A DNA stretch of 64,000 bases from Myoxocephalus aenaeus (Eukaryota; Chordata; Actinopteri; Perciformes; Cottidae), in assembly GCA_038501785.1 (NCBI GenBank), contig JBAMJR010000015.1, forward strand, positions 1,300,001 through 1,364,000, given 5' to 3'. The notes under the pieces are model-generated. The model saw nothing but the letters and a program-made list of their open reading frames with translations, was not told where the DNA came from and made no database searches. A program made the position numbers and the translations under genes. Of the stretch, positions 37,780-50,300 are shown piece after piece (position 1 is the first letter of the stretch; every line of letters starts with the position of its first letter).

Positions 37780-38188
37780 TCGCCTCCTTGACGAAACGTA
37801 GCTCGCAGGAACAGCACCCCCTGTCGATGTCTGGGTGCAAGGACAGGTGAGAGGTAAACAAGTTGAAAGGTCGTGTTAGCAAAACGGTAAGGCGGCTACA
37901 CGTTTACTGCAGTCATACGAAGTAAAGGCAATTCCAAAAAGCGAGTCTGCCGGGTGTAAAGAACTCGCGAGAAACGTATTGGTTGGGAAACAGTTTCAAC
38001 AGGCGTCAGCTTCGAGGACTAGTAGCGCTGAGAGGCGTCGCTTTGCTCGTTAGCTAACGGTCGCGAGCTGCTAGCTGGCTTGCTTAAATTGCCATGTCGC
38101 AACCAGGTGCTTGGACTTACTGGAGCTAACAGAGCTAGCTCACCTAGCTAACTGCCATACACTTTGATTCAGGAGGAAAACAAGAAAG
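37780..38188 (+). promoter_or_regulatory. LCLAT1: LCLAT1 promoter and 5' UTR exon (probable)
   Basis: A CpG-richer island in AT-rich surroundings, with an inverted CCAAT box (ATTGG near 37979) and several CGCGAG/GCGTCG stretches. It ends at a plausible splice donor, AAAG|GTGTGT, after 38188. The first coding exon of LCLAT1 begins exactly at its splice acceptor (43047), so an upstream non-coding exon is required, and this is the best candidate. Inference only. Confidence 0.45.
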
Positions 38189-39447
38189 GTGTGTATGCTG
38201 TCACCCTATATTGTGTAATGTCTATTAAACAGTAGTTGATGCATGAGTCAGCCCTGTTAAAATGAGCAGATTAACAATGGCTAACGAGAGCTAGCTTGTG
38301 TTTCACGTCTTGGTCAATTAGCATGCACGCTGTTGTTTGTCAGGCTGCTCGTGAATCTGACAGCAGGGCATCTTCTCTCAGTAACGTGGTGGACGGCACA
38401 ACCTCCGGTAGAGTGGTAACTTACCGATGAAGCGTCCTTATTGTTACTTAGTCAACGTATTGTTGACGTATTGTGCGGCCACTAAAGAGCACCCACTATC
38501 GTCACGGTATCGGAAACTATCCGATCAGCCATCTATTGCGACGCCCCGCAGCCTTCTCGCCATTGTTTATCTTAAATTATAGGGTTGTCACTTATTTGCA
38601 TGTCAGGCTCTGGTTAAGTAATTATTTACTAAGCGTCATGCTAACCGAAGGGATTATTATTTGCAGACAGCACGTCTAGTTTCGGCCTGTTTGTGTAATT
38701 TAAACACGTATTTTGACGTCAACTCGTGTCGTTTTTCTGGTTTAAATCGTTTGTTCGACTTGTTTTGCCTCCACTTTGGGATTATGGAAAATATGAGCAC
38801 GTTAGATAATTAGCAGGTTTTATTGGTCTTGATTTAATTGCGTACACGAGGCTAGGTTTAGTCCACGTTTCCAAATGCGGGTTATGATCTAATATCTGAA
38901 AATACCCAGCGTTATTGAATTAATCAATGTGGCAGATTGGGAAGGTCCAGGAAGCAGTGGCTCCTAACAAGTACAGAAATGTATACTCAGAGACGATCAA
39001 AAGTGAGTCTTAATTAATCAAAATGTGTTCCTGGATTAATCTAAAAGTGGTTGGACACCCAAGGACAGTTTGTATAGACAAGTTCCTTCAGAAAACCAGA
39101 TAGTCCAATTTGATGATGACATCATCAATTCCTCCTGTTAAATCCTCTGTATTTCATCCAGTTCTCCACAGAGGTTGTTCAAATGTCCCGGCTCACTTTG
39201 ACCTCCAGTTGTTCAGTTGAAAAAGGATGAGTCCTTATTGTTTTGTGTTTTATTCCTCCTCTCAATACTGCTTCCTTTTCCACCCATACAGTGCAAGAGC
39301 CAGGGTCTTGATGGCTGCAGATTGAGTTTGGTTGCCATGTCAGATATTGCCCAGTAATTTCCCTTATTTTTTGTTTTGCCATTTAGGCTGTCCACTTGTC
39401 AAAGGATCTCAAAAAGTTATGTATGGATTTTTTTTAATTTGGTAGAT

Positions 39448-40157
39448 AATAGGCTTGTTCGAGATGAGCCAGTTCTGCGCAGAATCGATCGGCGGCGATC
39501 GGCGCGCAATGCATGCCGGTTGGATTTGTGTCCGACTTGCTCCCGACTTGCTCTGACGTCATGCACACGTGGTCAACGATACTCTCACGAGATCAAGCCG
39601 GCCGTCGATTACAGAGTCAGGCGCCGCAGTAGCTCTCAAACGACTGCGTGGTCCAGTGCATGATGGGAAACGCCTGGCTGTCGCCACATCAGAGAGCTGA
39701 TTGGCTCTTAGATCTGACAGCAAACACCACTTGTTGTCAAAAATCCTTATTTTGTGTGTAGTTGTAATACTTTACGCTCGATTGTTGACTATTCATCTCA
39801 GATTTAATCTAAAAACTTATCTTGTGTGGTTGTTAATACAAAATAGTATTTATATAACACACATCAAAACCAGTAGTAATGTATTTAAAAAGAACAAAGG
39901 ATGCAGCTACACACACATTTCTACATAAATCTATATTTACAAACACATATGAATAAATCCAAACGTGATCTGTAAACTACAAGTAGACAAAAGTTCGGAA
40001 CTAACAGGAAGTCATTTTTTCTGTGACTTCCTGTGTGTACTTTGAAGGCAGCTGAAAACTGTCCGACTTGATCGCAGTTTATTGTCAATGCCTCCTGCTG
40101 CGGCCGCCTACTCTCGTCTGGATTCCAGGCGAGGCGCAGCTCTAACGAACGAGCCTA
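39448..40157. mobile_element. GC-rich TIR element, unclassified
   Basis: The ends are inverted copies: left AATAGGCTTGTTCGAGATGA, and the right end read in reverse AATAGGCTCGTTCGTTAGAG. The interior is much richer in CpG than its surroundings (for example CGATCGGCGGCGATCGGCGC near 39485) and carries repeated GTCCGACTTG motifs near both ends. A TA dinucleotide sits at both outer edges and could be the target duplication. No transposase is encoded. Superfamily not assigned. Confidence 0.6.
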
Positions 40158-40393
40158 TTGTGACACTTTATTATATGCAAATACGTACTTTCCATTTCTC
40201 ATGTGAGTGATCGGGACAATGTTTTGGGATATCACAGCAAGTTGGAGAGTTGTCCAGTTCTGGAGGAGTTTTCATTTCTTTTTTTCTCTCCAAGTGCCGT
40301 CTAGGTTGTTAAGTAGACCTGCACTTTAATTAATTTTCAGCATAATCTTTCATTCTTTCCCTCACACTCTCTCTCACTCTATGTCTCTGTTCT

Positions 40394-40395
<2 letters not shown>

Positions 40396-40437
<42 letters not shown>
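40396..40437. repeat. (CA)n microsatellite
   Basis: CA run of about 20 units. Confidence 0.96.
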
Positions 40438-40438
<1 letters not shown>

Positions 40439-43046
40439 TAAGCTCATTGTTTAGCCCAGACGTGCTTGACCTCTTCACTCTGTTCTTCTCTGTTGGGATG
40501 TCTGGTCTTGGCTTAAAGTAAGGAATGCAAAGTGATTGCCAGAGAATTCCGACTTGGACTATGAGGAGTATGCTTTGCATTGCATATTGTGCTGTGTTTG
40601 GGGGGGGAAGTGCTTTCAGGTTCATTGCTATCTTGATTAAATAATTGTCCAACCAGCCCAAATCGATGGGACTAAATCAAACCACAAGTGGTACTTGTTT
40701 GGAGTCTGGAAACGGAAGTGTTTCCATGGACGCCTTCAATAAATAGTGTTTTGTCCCAGGTGTCCATGCCGAGTGTAAGAAAAACATGTTTATTTAACAC
40801 AAACAGATGTCCATAGTTCCATTCCCTTTTCACATCACTGGCTGCAGGTGTGTCATCTTGCTTTCATCGTGCCTTCTTGCTGTATGTATGATTAGGCTTG
40901 TCTGCTTGTCCCGTGAGCCACCCAAGGGTGTGCTTTCAGTGTGTGTGGGGACACGGCCTAATTGTGCTGAGCGAGCATGTGTTCTCACCTCTCTCATGCC
41001 TCACAATTTTTCCGTTGTTAAAATCACTAACCCATAAACCCTTATTGCCAGTATAATCATGCACGCAAACACACTTGCATCTTTTTAAATGCACCTTCAG
41101 CCACTTTGGTTGCTGCTGTGAGACTTGCTGTGTCATGGTGCTGCAGAGGGTGTGAACAAGGGCAAGATGATGGGAGTGTTGGGGCAGGTTGTTCATAACA
41201 ATAATTGAGGTGGAAAGTGTGAACTGCAGTTCATGGAAGGGAAGAAAACACCTGCTGGAAATGGCTCCCCGTAGCACCAGCTCAGGCTCCCTGCATCAGC
41301 AAGGCCAGGGCCTAATCAAATTAAGACTTACTGTATCTCCACTTTTAACCTTTTATCTCCGAGGACGGTCTAATTTACTTAGTTTCATTTGAGTTAATCT
41401 TATTGTGTGGTTAGGTTGTTTAAAATAAGATTGCATTATTTTCTGCATGCACACAGTTGTCAGCAAGATTCTGCTTCTTATTTAATCACACAAACTAGAT
41501 CCAGATACAACTTGCATGAATAGACACTTTTACTGTTTTTCAGTTTATTTACTCAATAACTCAATTTACGCACATCAAAACATTTTACATTTAATTGTCT
41601 TCCTCTGGGGCAATTTAACTTGGTTCTTGAGGCTGTTATTCATCCACTAGCCCCAGTTTGTAATATTTTGGTTTGACTACATGGAAGTAGTATCTTTAGG
41701 CACTTTGCGACTTGGACTTTGGACTTTTTTAAAGGTCATGTACACCAACAAAGGTGTTTTTAATTATTCTAGTAACTGGGTTTGGTGGGGCCATACTAGG
41801 AATTTCCTCAGCTCACCAAAGTCTGTGCGCTGATAAGGTACAACTTAACAGGTACAACAAAATAAGCAGGAGAGAGAATCAAGCACAGTGCCCTTAGAAG
41901 AGGGCTAATGACGCAAAATAATTGAAAACACCTTGTGTATGTGCCATACATAGGTCATGTTCCACAAGTTTTACATTACCATTGGAAGCTGAAGTGGTCA
42001 CCACTGATGTCATTGAAATGACAAGGGATTCATTGGCATGTCCAGATGAGCCCCTTTAAACTTATCTGATATGTCATGGACAACTGAAGGTCTTGTTACC
42101 TGGTTTTGAATTGCAGAAGGCTCAGTGCACTTCCCTCAGGGAGCTAATGACCATGTGGTATTGCTACCATGGTGCAGCTACTCTTGAGAACATGCTTAAC
42201 TATTCGTATTCATTCTACTTAAATGGTTTCAATTCTAGCATTGGTGCCTATGCTATTTATTTATTTTTTAATTCAAACCAGTTGCCACAAGCTGTCTTAA
42301 AGTTGCCTTGTATTGCCAATTGTACCTTTTATTAGTGTGTAATATATTTTTGTAATTGATTCCACTCCTAATATCAGGGTGGATGGCGCTCCGAGATAAT
42401 TGCCATAGCATAAGGTACATTCAATTTATTTATTTATGGAAGCATATCTAATGTTGTCCTGCTTTTTAATCTGCATTCTTTCCTACAAACCCACAGACAT
42501 TGAAGGTATAGCCAACATGGTGTAACGAATATAGTTCAGCGCAGTGCAATACAATGGTATGGCAAAATCTCTGATTGACATTCATCCTATGTTGTTTTAT
42601 GGTATCATGCTATCATCAAGATTATATATATTTTTTGTGGCTATACTGGGATATGTTTTATATTAGAAACGTTAGGAAATGTTCCTCAAAGTTAAAATGC
42701 CACTGAACAGCCACACTTGATTTACTGACCATGCACCCAGGATTTGTCACCCACAGTCAGAAAGGTTCCCACCCTAGGTATGTCTGCCCTGGTTGTTCCA
42801 CTGTTTGTGGGAAATCATATCAGAAGAACAACAGAACAGCATTCTTTGCTCTTGATGAGACTATTGATAATCCCAATTGCTGAGCTGCTCCACTTCAACT
42901 ACTTTCCATAGTGGAAATCCAAGTCAGGAATTAATTCCATGAATGTCATCATTTCTTTTCTTCATAATACAACAACGTGAGCTCAGACTTTTCACTGCTT
43001 GTGAACTTATATTCAGGGTAACCTTGTCTCCCTCATCTCCCCACAG

Positions 43047-46000
43047 ATGGCTGTGTCGGTGCGAGGCCTGTACTTTGTGGTGACCCTGTTTCTGGGTAGT
43101 GTCTTTGGAAGTGTCTTCATGCTGGGTCCAATGCTGCCTCTCATGCTGCTGTCTCCTGCTTGGTACCGCTGGATCACTGATCGCATCGTCGCTACCTGGC
43201 TCACCCTGCCTGTGGTGTGTACACCATTTTATTCTTTACTTAGCCCACTAATGTGCTGACCAGGTAGTACGTTATCTGTGTTTGACACAGTCATGGTAGT
43301 CTGTTTCATCTCAGTGTTATTCTTGCCGCCCTATGTGGTCAGATGTGATTTATTTATCTAAATGGATGAAGTACACTTCATCCATTTAGATTGCCCTTGA
43401 GAACAATTATCCAAAACTTGTTTATAGTGACCACATAAATTGAAGTCATTATTAATTTATTTTCATCTCACTTTCGCCTCTTAAATCTATCTTACCACCT
43501 TTCCTCTTCCTAGTCCATCCTCTCTCCCTCTACATCCTTTTTCATGAATCATTCGTATCTCCCCTTGATCCTCTACCTCTCCATTTTGCTCTCTCTTCCT
43601 GCCCTTTCCATTCTTCCCCCTCTTGTGCTTCTTCTTCATCCTCCCTCTATCCCGGCGTCTCTCCCCTCTGTAGTCGTTGCTGGAACTGGTATTTGGGGTG
43701 AAGGTGGTGATCACGGGTGATGGCTTCATTCCGGGTGAGCGAAGTGTGATCATCATGAACCACCGCACCCGACTGGACTGGATGTTTCTTTGGTGTTGTC
43801 TGCTCAGGTACAGCTACCTTCGTCTGGAGAAGATCTGCCTCAAGGCTGCCCTGAAGGCCGTGCCTGGCTTTGGTGGGTATTCAGCGGGTGCCCTGGCCTT
43901 ATAATAACAATATAATGCAAAATATATATTATTTAGCCTACCCTCAATGATATTAATGGGGTGGACAAAATAATAGCAACACCTAGCAGAATAACACAAT
44001 GCAACGTAGCCTCCGAAATGACCACAGTTGAATCAACACCCCTTTTAAAACCGTTTCAACAAAGACCGAACATTATAACCTTCACAAAGGTTGGATTTAT
44101 TGCAGGACTGTTGTATTAAACCTCTTCCAAACATACAGCGAGTGAGCACACTCTGGCAGATAGAGCATGAGAAATAGTCAAATTTGTTTATACATAACTA
44201 ATGTAATTTTTAATATGTATTTGTAGCTTAGTTACAGCTGACTGGAGGGAAAACAGAAACATCAGACTGTTTTAGTTTCAGCTAAATTTGAGGTAGCATT
44301 ACATCAAATAAGTAAAGTAAGAAGTCCTGTGAGAAGATTTGAAGTTTGACAAACCTGATATCCTTACGCAGTATATGACAAATAATGGGTCGGAACATCA
44401 TTTTGGGAAATATAGACCCTGCCTGCTTTGAAAACGTTCTACCGAATCAGTTGAGCATGAGAAGGAATCATTTACACAGTAAGATATAGATCTATATTAT
44501 TTTCCAGGCTGGGCGATGCAGATGGCCTGCTTTGTCTTCATTCAGCGTCATTGGGAGGAGGACAAGAAGCACTTGGCGAACATGCTGGACTACTTCTGCG
44601 ACATCAGAGAGCCCCTGCAGCTGCTACTGTTCCCGGAGGGCACAGACCTCACCGGTAATACAAATTCACAATGCAATACTCATCCATTCAGGGGACCATT
44701 TGCCTATATTTCAGTTGTTGTTCTTCTCAGAATATGTTCCTGTCTCGCACCTTTGCAAACACAGTTTCCATGTGATAAGGCATAGCAAAATTCATTTCTG
44801 CAAGAATGCTCTGATCTCTCAATGCAAGCACCAGCGACACTCGTGTCTAAAGCCCTTTCAGACCACGACTAAGCCAATCAAAGTCCCGAGTAGCTCTACT
44901 CAGGGAAGCTTAACTTCCCTTTACATAGCACGATGTCATGAGGGGTCCAGTGAAGTTGCATCATAATTGGCCAGCAGATTTAGGGCTTTAAAGATCACTT
45001 CACTTTCGGTGTTGCACATGTCCCTGTACATGTGTGTGTCTGCCTGCGCACAAACGTCTGCATTTAAGCCTCTTAAACCTCAAGGCTTCATTGGATGCAA
45101 AAGGGATGCATACAGCATGTTTTGACGTCTTATGCAGAAGTTATCCTGTTCTTCACTCTTGGCATAGTAGACCTCCATCTACTAGTTTCAGAGTGCACTT
45201 ACTGTAAGCCCCTCTAAACATTTCCATGACCCCTTTTGAAGCATGTAGAGCTTGTGTGAATTGAATGGAAGATTGTAAAAGAATGACCAGTCACAGCTTT
45301 GAGCAGAGGCCTGATCACCATAAATCTGTCCATCGTCCTTTTGTCCTATTTGCCGGCCTGAAGGAGCAACTTATTACATAATATGACTAATGAATCACGA
45401 TATAGTTTCCATGTCCCTGCAACAAGTTCTTGAGGAATGTTAATAAATAATCATCTTTCCTGTGTTTATATCCCCTTGTGGTTTTTACAAATGTGTAAGC
45501 GTTTGTCACTGGTGGGTGTATTTTGTGAATGTGGTCATATCCTGGAACCAACATTATTATTAGTTTTACTGCTATTTTTATGATGGCATACTGTTATTTT
45601 TTGCTATTGTATCTCTTGTCAGCCAAGTTTAACTTTTTGGGGATAATGATACCTTATATGCATATAATATTTAGTTAATATTTTCACAAATATACTATTT
45701 ATTTCACAATACAAATTAGATTGTAAGGCGACTCTGTATGTAAGCAGCTGTTAAATACAAAGTCAAATTAATCCAAATAGATGCCTAATACTGCTGACTT
45801 AAGAGTCATTAAAATGACCTTGGAATACCTTGCATTGGATGCAATAATGTTACTTTTATTAGAAAATAGAATAACATGATCAGTCTAATGAACAGTACAT
45901 TTACAATAAAAATAGTTAATAATTATATAAGGGTATCTTTCCTTACCTGCAAATAATATATTGTATATCCATAGTTGATTGTGCCCCATGATTTACAACA

Positions 46001-47891
46001 TAATATGGGGATTTCAGTTGCCAGAGATTTATTGTGTATATTTGTCCCTTGCAGAAAACACAAGAGCAAAGAGTGATGTGTTCGCTGCCCAGAACAACCT
46101 GCCAAAATTTGAGTATGTGCTGCATCCCCGCAGCACTGGATTCACCTTCATTGTGGACAGACTACGAAAAGGTATTTATTTAGTGTGAAAATGATCCGCT
46201 TGTAATACAGATGTTATTGTTAGTTAGTCAAACAGCAGCATTTTTGTTGATTGGCATTATTTGGGCACAGTCATCACGATGGAAATATTTGATCAGCAAA
46301 ACTGAGGGAAAATGACCTGCTATCATGATGATTGTAGTCAGTTTGCTGACGCAGTTTGTTTGGGAGGAATCACACTTGTTATTCTTCAGTCTCAGGCTTG
46401 TGCTTCATCCTACTGCCAGCCATTACAACGCCCTAGAGAATCTCATGTTTCCCTATGAGCTAATTCTGGCAGTCCTCCAGAGTTCTTAAATACCACCTCT
46501 GGTCCTGCTGTCTCATCCACCACCTGCCCTGGATGCTGAACACGGCACTAACTCTCCACGCAGGTGTTGTGAATCAGTGTGATGTCATCAGACTTAGGTA
46601 ATTCTCCTCTCCCGGCCTCTGTACTGCTGACATGCTGTGCATGTTGTCTCTGTCCGAGTCCGAGTGACCCTCGCGACTCTATTTTTACCGTGGTAGAGCT
46701 GAGCTGTACAGGAGCAGGCGCTGGCAGGTGTCATCCTGTCCACTTGATATTTCATTCAGCTCTATATGTGTGTTGTAAGGGCACTGCGGATCAGTGACGA
46801 CGGTATAACACTCGTGGTAGTTTTGAGGGCAGAGAGTGGATGAAGCTGTAAGCCTCGGGATAATTAGAGGTACATGTGTACATGTGGGCGGCTGTAGCTC
46901 AGGGGGATGAGTGGTCGTCCCGCAACCGCAAGGTAGCCGGCTCGATCCCCAGTCCCCCCATAGCTCACATGTCAAAGTGTCCCTGAGCAAGACACTCAAC
47001 CCTAAATTGCTCCCCGGGCGCCGTTCAAGGCAGCCCACTGCTCCTTAATACTAAGGATGGGTCAAATGCAGAGAATACATTTCATGTATGTATGTACTAT
47101 GACAATAATTGAATCTTAATTCTTAATGTGTAATGGAGCTGAGGGCTGGGATTTTGAAGGGTGCATAAAACACTTCCAATAACCAGTATGAATGAGGGAA
47201 AGGGGATAACATTTGGTTTCCCTGCAGTGTCATGTCGGAAAGAGTTCACAGTAAGCTGGGACAGTTTTTTACTCTGTACTTTAGCAGTCTAGTTCAATGA
47301 CTTGTTTTGGTTATTAGACTAGTGTTGTTCCTTCAATCATTTAGAACTGCATCCCTTTTTCTAGGAGATAACCTGGATGCGGTCCATGATATTACAGTGG
47401 CATACCCCAAGAACATCCCTCAGACGGAACGCCACCTCATCTTGGGACATTTCCCCCGTGAGATCCACTTCCACGTCCGCCGCTTCCCTGTGGCTTCCCT
47501 GCCCGCCTCCTCCTCTGACCTGGAGTCTTGGTGTCGGGAGCGCTGGGCTGAGAAAGAAATCCGACTGCGGGACTTCTACTCAGGCCAGCACCGGGGGTTT
47601 GATAGGGACGGCGTTGTACTTGTGCCACCTTGTAAGACGGAGCTGCGAGTGTCTCTGATCAAAGCCGCCTCACTGCTGTACTGGAGCAGTTTCATTGCTC
47701 TGTGCTTCACCGGCCTGTGGCTGTGGGCTCCAGTCAGGCTCTACTTCCTGGTCATGGTTGGAGTGTTTATGGCCCAGCAGAAGCTGATTGGCGGGCTGGA
47801 GCTGCTGGAGTTGGCCTGCCATCGATACTGGAAGGCCATGGCTGCCGACGTGGATGAGAAGAGTAAGGTGCAAGATAGGAAGTTGCAGTGA
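43047..47891 (+). CDS. LCLAT1: Lysocardiolipin acyltransferase 1
   Basis: Membrane acyltransferase of the LPLAT/AGPAT family that reacylates lysocardiolipin and other lysophospholipids at the ER and mitochondria-associated membranes. Five coding exons join in frame: 43047-43214, 43674-43872, 44508-44654, 46055-46171 and 47365-47891, giving 385 residues, close to the 376-residue human form. All junctions are GT-AG, and three codons (Gly123, Glu172, Gly211) are split. Motif I NHRTRLD places the catalytic HX4D at His86 and Asp91; FPEGTDLT (residues 164-171) holds the EGT motif. The N-terminus is hydrophobic (about residues 8-38), and a C-terminal hydrophobic pair begins near LLYWSSFIALCF. The ATG lies immediately after acceptor CCCCACAG, so the 5' UTR is spliced. 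Apparent reading frames continuing past exons 2 and 3 are intron read-through. No defect is visible. Confidence 0.96.
43356..43391. repeat. Near-perfect palindrome in LCLAT1 intron
   Basis: 17-bp arms (43356-43372 and 43375-43391) are exactly complementary across a 2-base centre, within the 459-bp intron between coding exons 1 and 2. Confidence 0.95.
43955..44160. repeat. Probable DNA transposon fragment in intron
   Basis: The phrase GGGGTGGACAAAATAATAGC followed by AACACCTA resembles a widespread fish repeat. It lies in the intron between coding exons 2 and 3. Ends and family are not determined. Confidence 0.35.
44655..46054 (+). other. LCLAT1 intron 3
   Basis: A 1.4-kb intron with no recognised gene or repeat. 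Confidence 0.85.
46886..47125 (+). mobile_element. tRNA-derived SINE
   Basis: The head resembles a tRNA gene with an A box (TGTAGCTCAGGGGG) and a B box (GGCTCGATCCC). A conserved body follows (CATGTCAAAGTGTCCCTGAGCAAGACACTCAACCC) and then an AT-rich tail with ATGT repeats. It sits in LCLAT1 intron 4 in the sense orientation. Related body sequence recurs near 59305-59340 and 60030-60157. The tRNA-like head is part of the SINE and not a functional tRNA gene. Confidence 0.85.
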
Positions 47892-48810
47892 GAATGGAAG
47901 ACGAGGTTGACTGGACAATGATATGTTTCCACCTATGCTCAGTAAGGACACTGAGGACTCAGTTGTCTTGGCCTGTTCAGTCCAGAGGGCAAGAGGACCC
48001 TTATGAGGGACCCAATGCTCCATGCCTTAGAAAAGGGAGTAATGAGTTAACTTCCTTACGGTATGCATGGCTTCAGTGGAGAGCGCTTACCTTTCTGTCC
48101 AAGAAGAATAAGAGGAATGTTATTTACATTTATCTTTGTTGGATTCAAGGAATTCATCCACATACTGTGTCACTTGCTCTTTGTATGTCTCTCCTCCAAT
48201 GAACTCTGTTGTTTAGCTTGCTCTTGGTGCATTTTATTAGTTTATGTTGTTGGTGTTTTATTGTAGTTGTTTGTTCAGAAGCTCTGTGTGGACATGCGTC
48301 ATGAAACAATGCTGTTAGTATTCGTTATACTGTTGCCATGTCTTTGGAACTAGTTTTATTGTATGCTATGTTGCCCTTGGTTTTATATCAGTGTCATAAA
48401 TTATGGAGCAGAGCCATAGTACAGACCACCTGTACATATGATGTACATATTGACTCACCAATATTCAAATCAGCACTGCAATTAGCAGGATTAGACTGAC
48501 CGGACTAGTTAAATGAATCTGTTTCAATTAATAGTCTCTGACAAGGAAAGGAAAGGGTTGCTGTAATTGCCAGATAATTACAAAGGAATATACAGGTATA
48601 TATGTGTACCATTGTTTACCTTTTTGGGGTCTAATTACCCTTTTCTACAAATTGGGGAATTCAGTTTTCCCTGTTAGTCATTATAGGTAACTTGTGTGAT
48701 GTTTATTATTGTAAAGATCTTGAAACGTAATCTATGTTGTTCTCTTTGTTTGCTCAAGTAGCTTTTGCACTTAAAAGCCAAAGGTGAGAAAAGCAGACGT
48801 GATTAAAAAA
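47892..48810 (+). other. LCLAT1: LCLAT1 3' UTR (probable)
   Basis: Non-coding sequence after the LCLAT1 stop with no further gene. No strong AATAAA is seen until 49835; an ATTAAA followed by an A-run lies near 48803. Either could be the poly(A) site. Confidence 0.4.
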
Positions 48811-49771
48811 AAGAAAAGGAAAGAAAGAAACCAAACAGAATGTAGTCTGTGTTAGGAAAGGGGACCCTCGCCCACCACGGGCAAGGTTACCCACAGCTTC
48901 GCCGAGGTAACACTTGTAGTCATCAACTCATCAAGATCAAAGATCTGACGGGTCTTATGTCTGTAGAAGCAGATGAGCTTTGTGCCCTTTCTGGGAATGG
49001 AGGGATGCCTTTTTAGAGGCAGGATGTGGGTGGAAGAATGTCCTGTTGGGACAACATTGCCCCTCCATGTGCAGGGTGGCATAGAGGACCAGACTTGGAG
49101 TGGAAAACTGGCCATGAACTCAACCTAATCCAAAAAAGCCCTGTAATGCCCACCTCTGCCCGTGTCCCTCACTAGAGGGCTGGCATTGATGCGCCTGCTC
49201 AACTCAATTAGCAGATGACAGCTGAGAAAGCTATACTCCAATTGTGCCAAAAAAGGACAGAAATTGAAGCAAGTTTGGAGCGGTGCTTCAACCGCACTTA
49301 TAACCACTGACTCTCCTTGCTGCTCGATACCATTTCAAACCATGTGAATTCTGGGAGTCCAGAAACATTTGCGTCTCAGACAGCACTTTCTGTAACACTG
49401 TGTGATGTGTGACCTCGACGATCACTTCAACCCCGATTTGTGAGACAATTGTCTTTGACTGATGTATTTTTTTTGTTTATGTTTATATGAATCTGAAGCT
49501 CCTGTAGTTCATGTGTAAAGAGGCTGTTTCCAGTCACTGTGATCCAGCTGTGTTAACAATTGTACCATCAGCATGTAGTAGTTTACCAGACATGGTACTA
49601 TATCCTGTTTCATTAACCCTGAACCAGCCAAAATCTCCACGTATTGCTCTGTAACCTGTGCCGTTTTCTGTTGCTCATTTTACAATCACTTGCTGATGCT
49701 GGACCTCTTCAATGTCACTGTCCTCAGGTAAACAAGAGTCATTCTCTCACAGGAGGAAGAAGAAGAAAAAA

Positions 49772-49775
<4 letters not shown>

Positions 49776-49830
<55 letters not shown>
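49776..49830. repeat. (AT)n microsatellite
   Basis: TA run of about 27 units, followed by CTCAATAAA. Confidence 0.96.
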
Positions 49831-49834
<4 letters not shown>

Positions 49835-50243
49835 AATAAATATACTCTATCAACTCATTCATGTTTCCAGTCATTGTTCTTTTGAGGTTTTGTTGCCAAC
49901 CTAGGAAATGTTCACTACTGATGGTATGACTAATAATGCTTGTAAATTCACTTGATTAATTAATGATGTAATAGCTCATGTCATCAGATTAGAATGGCAA
50001 CATCAGTTTGAAATGTCAGACATTACAGTGTGACGTTATTGCATTATAGAAAATGTGACTCATTTAGTCATCATTCCACTCATGGAAAACATTTCCATTC
50101 AAGTTTTTAGTCGCTGCAGAGCATCTTGTGCATTGCCTCGGCAGCCCTTTAATCTAGAACGTACTATAACGATCACCACACTGCAGTGAATGAGTCAACA
50201 AGACCTTGAATGCTCGTGTTACGCAACACTAGGGCCGCAGTTT

Positions 50244-50244
<1 letters not shown>

Positions 50245-50297
<53 letters not shown>
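50245..50297. repeat. (CA)n microsatellite
   Basis: CA run of about 26 units. Confidence 0.96.

Positions 50298-50300
<3 letters not shown>

Larger units (their letters stand above)
35251..37780. other. Intergenic between LBH and LCLAT1, part 2
   Basis: No gene recognised. Contains (CA)n at 36517-36554, a 19-bp-arm inverted repeat at 36947-36996 and a (GAA)n tract at about 37129-37172. Confidence 0.6.
38189..43046 (+). other. LCLAT1 5' intron (probable)
   Basis: The 4.9-kb stretch between the inferred non-coding first exon and the first coding exon. Contains a GC-rich TIR element at 39448-40157 and (CA)n at 40396-40437. The remainder shows no gene. Confidence 0.5.

Noticed and set aside
43677..43904. 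LCLAT1 exon 2 read through to a stop at 43904
   Set aside because: The family alignment requires GFGWAMQ, which is restored by splicing from 43872 to 44508. The extra residues are intron.
46886..46960. Possible tRNA gene
   Set aside because: A and B boxes are present, but the sequence continues into a SINE body and tail and does not fold as a full cloverleaf with a clear anticodon arm. It is the head of a SINE.
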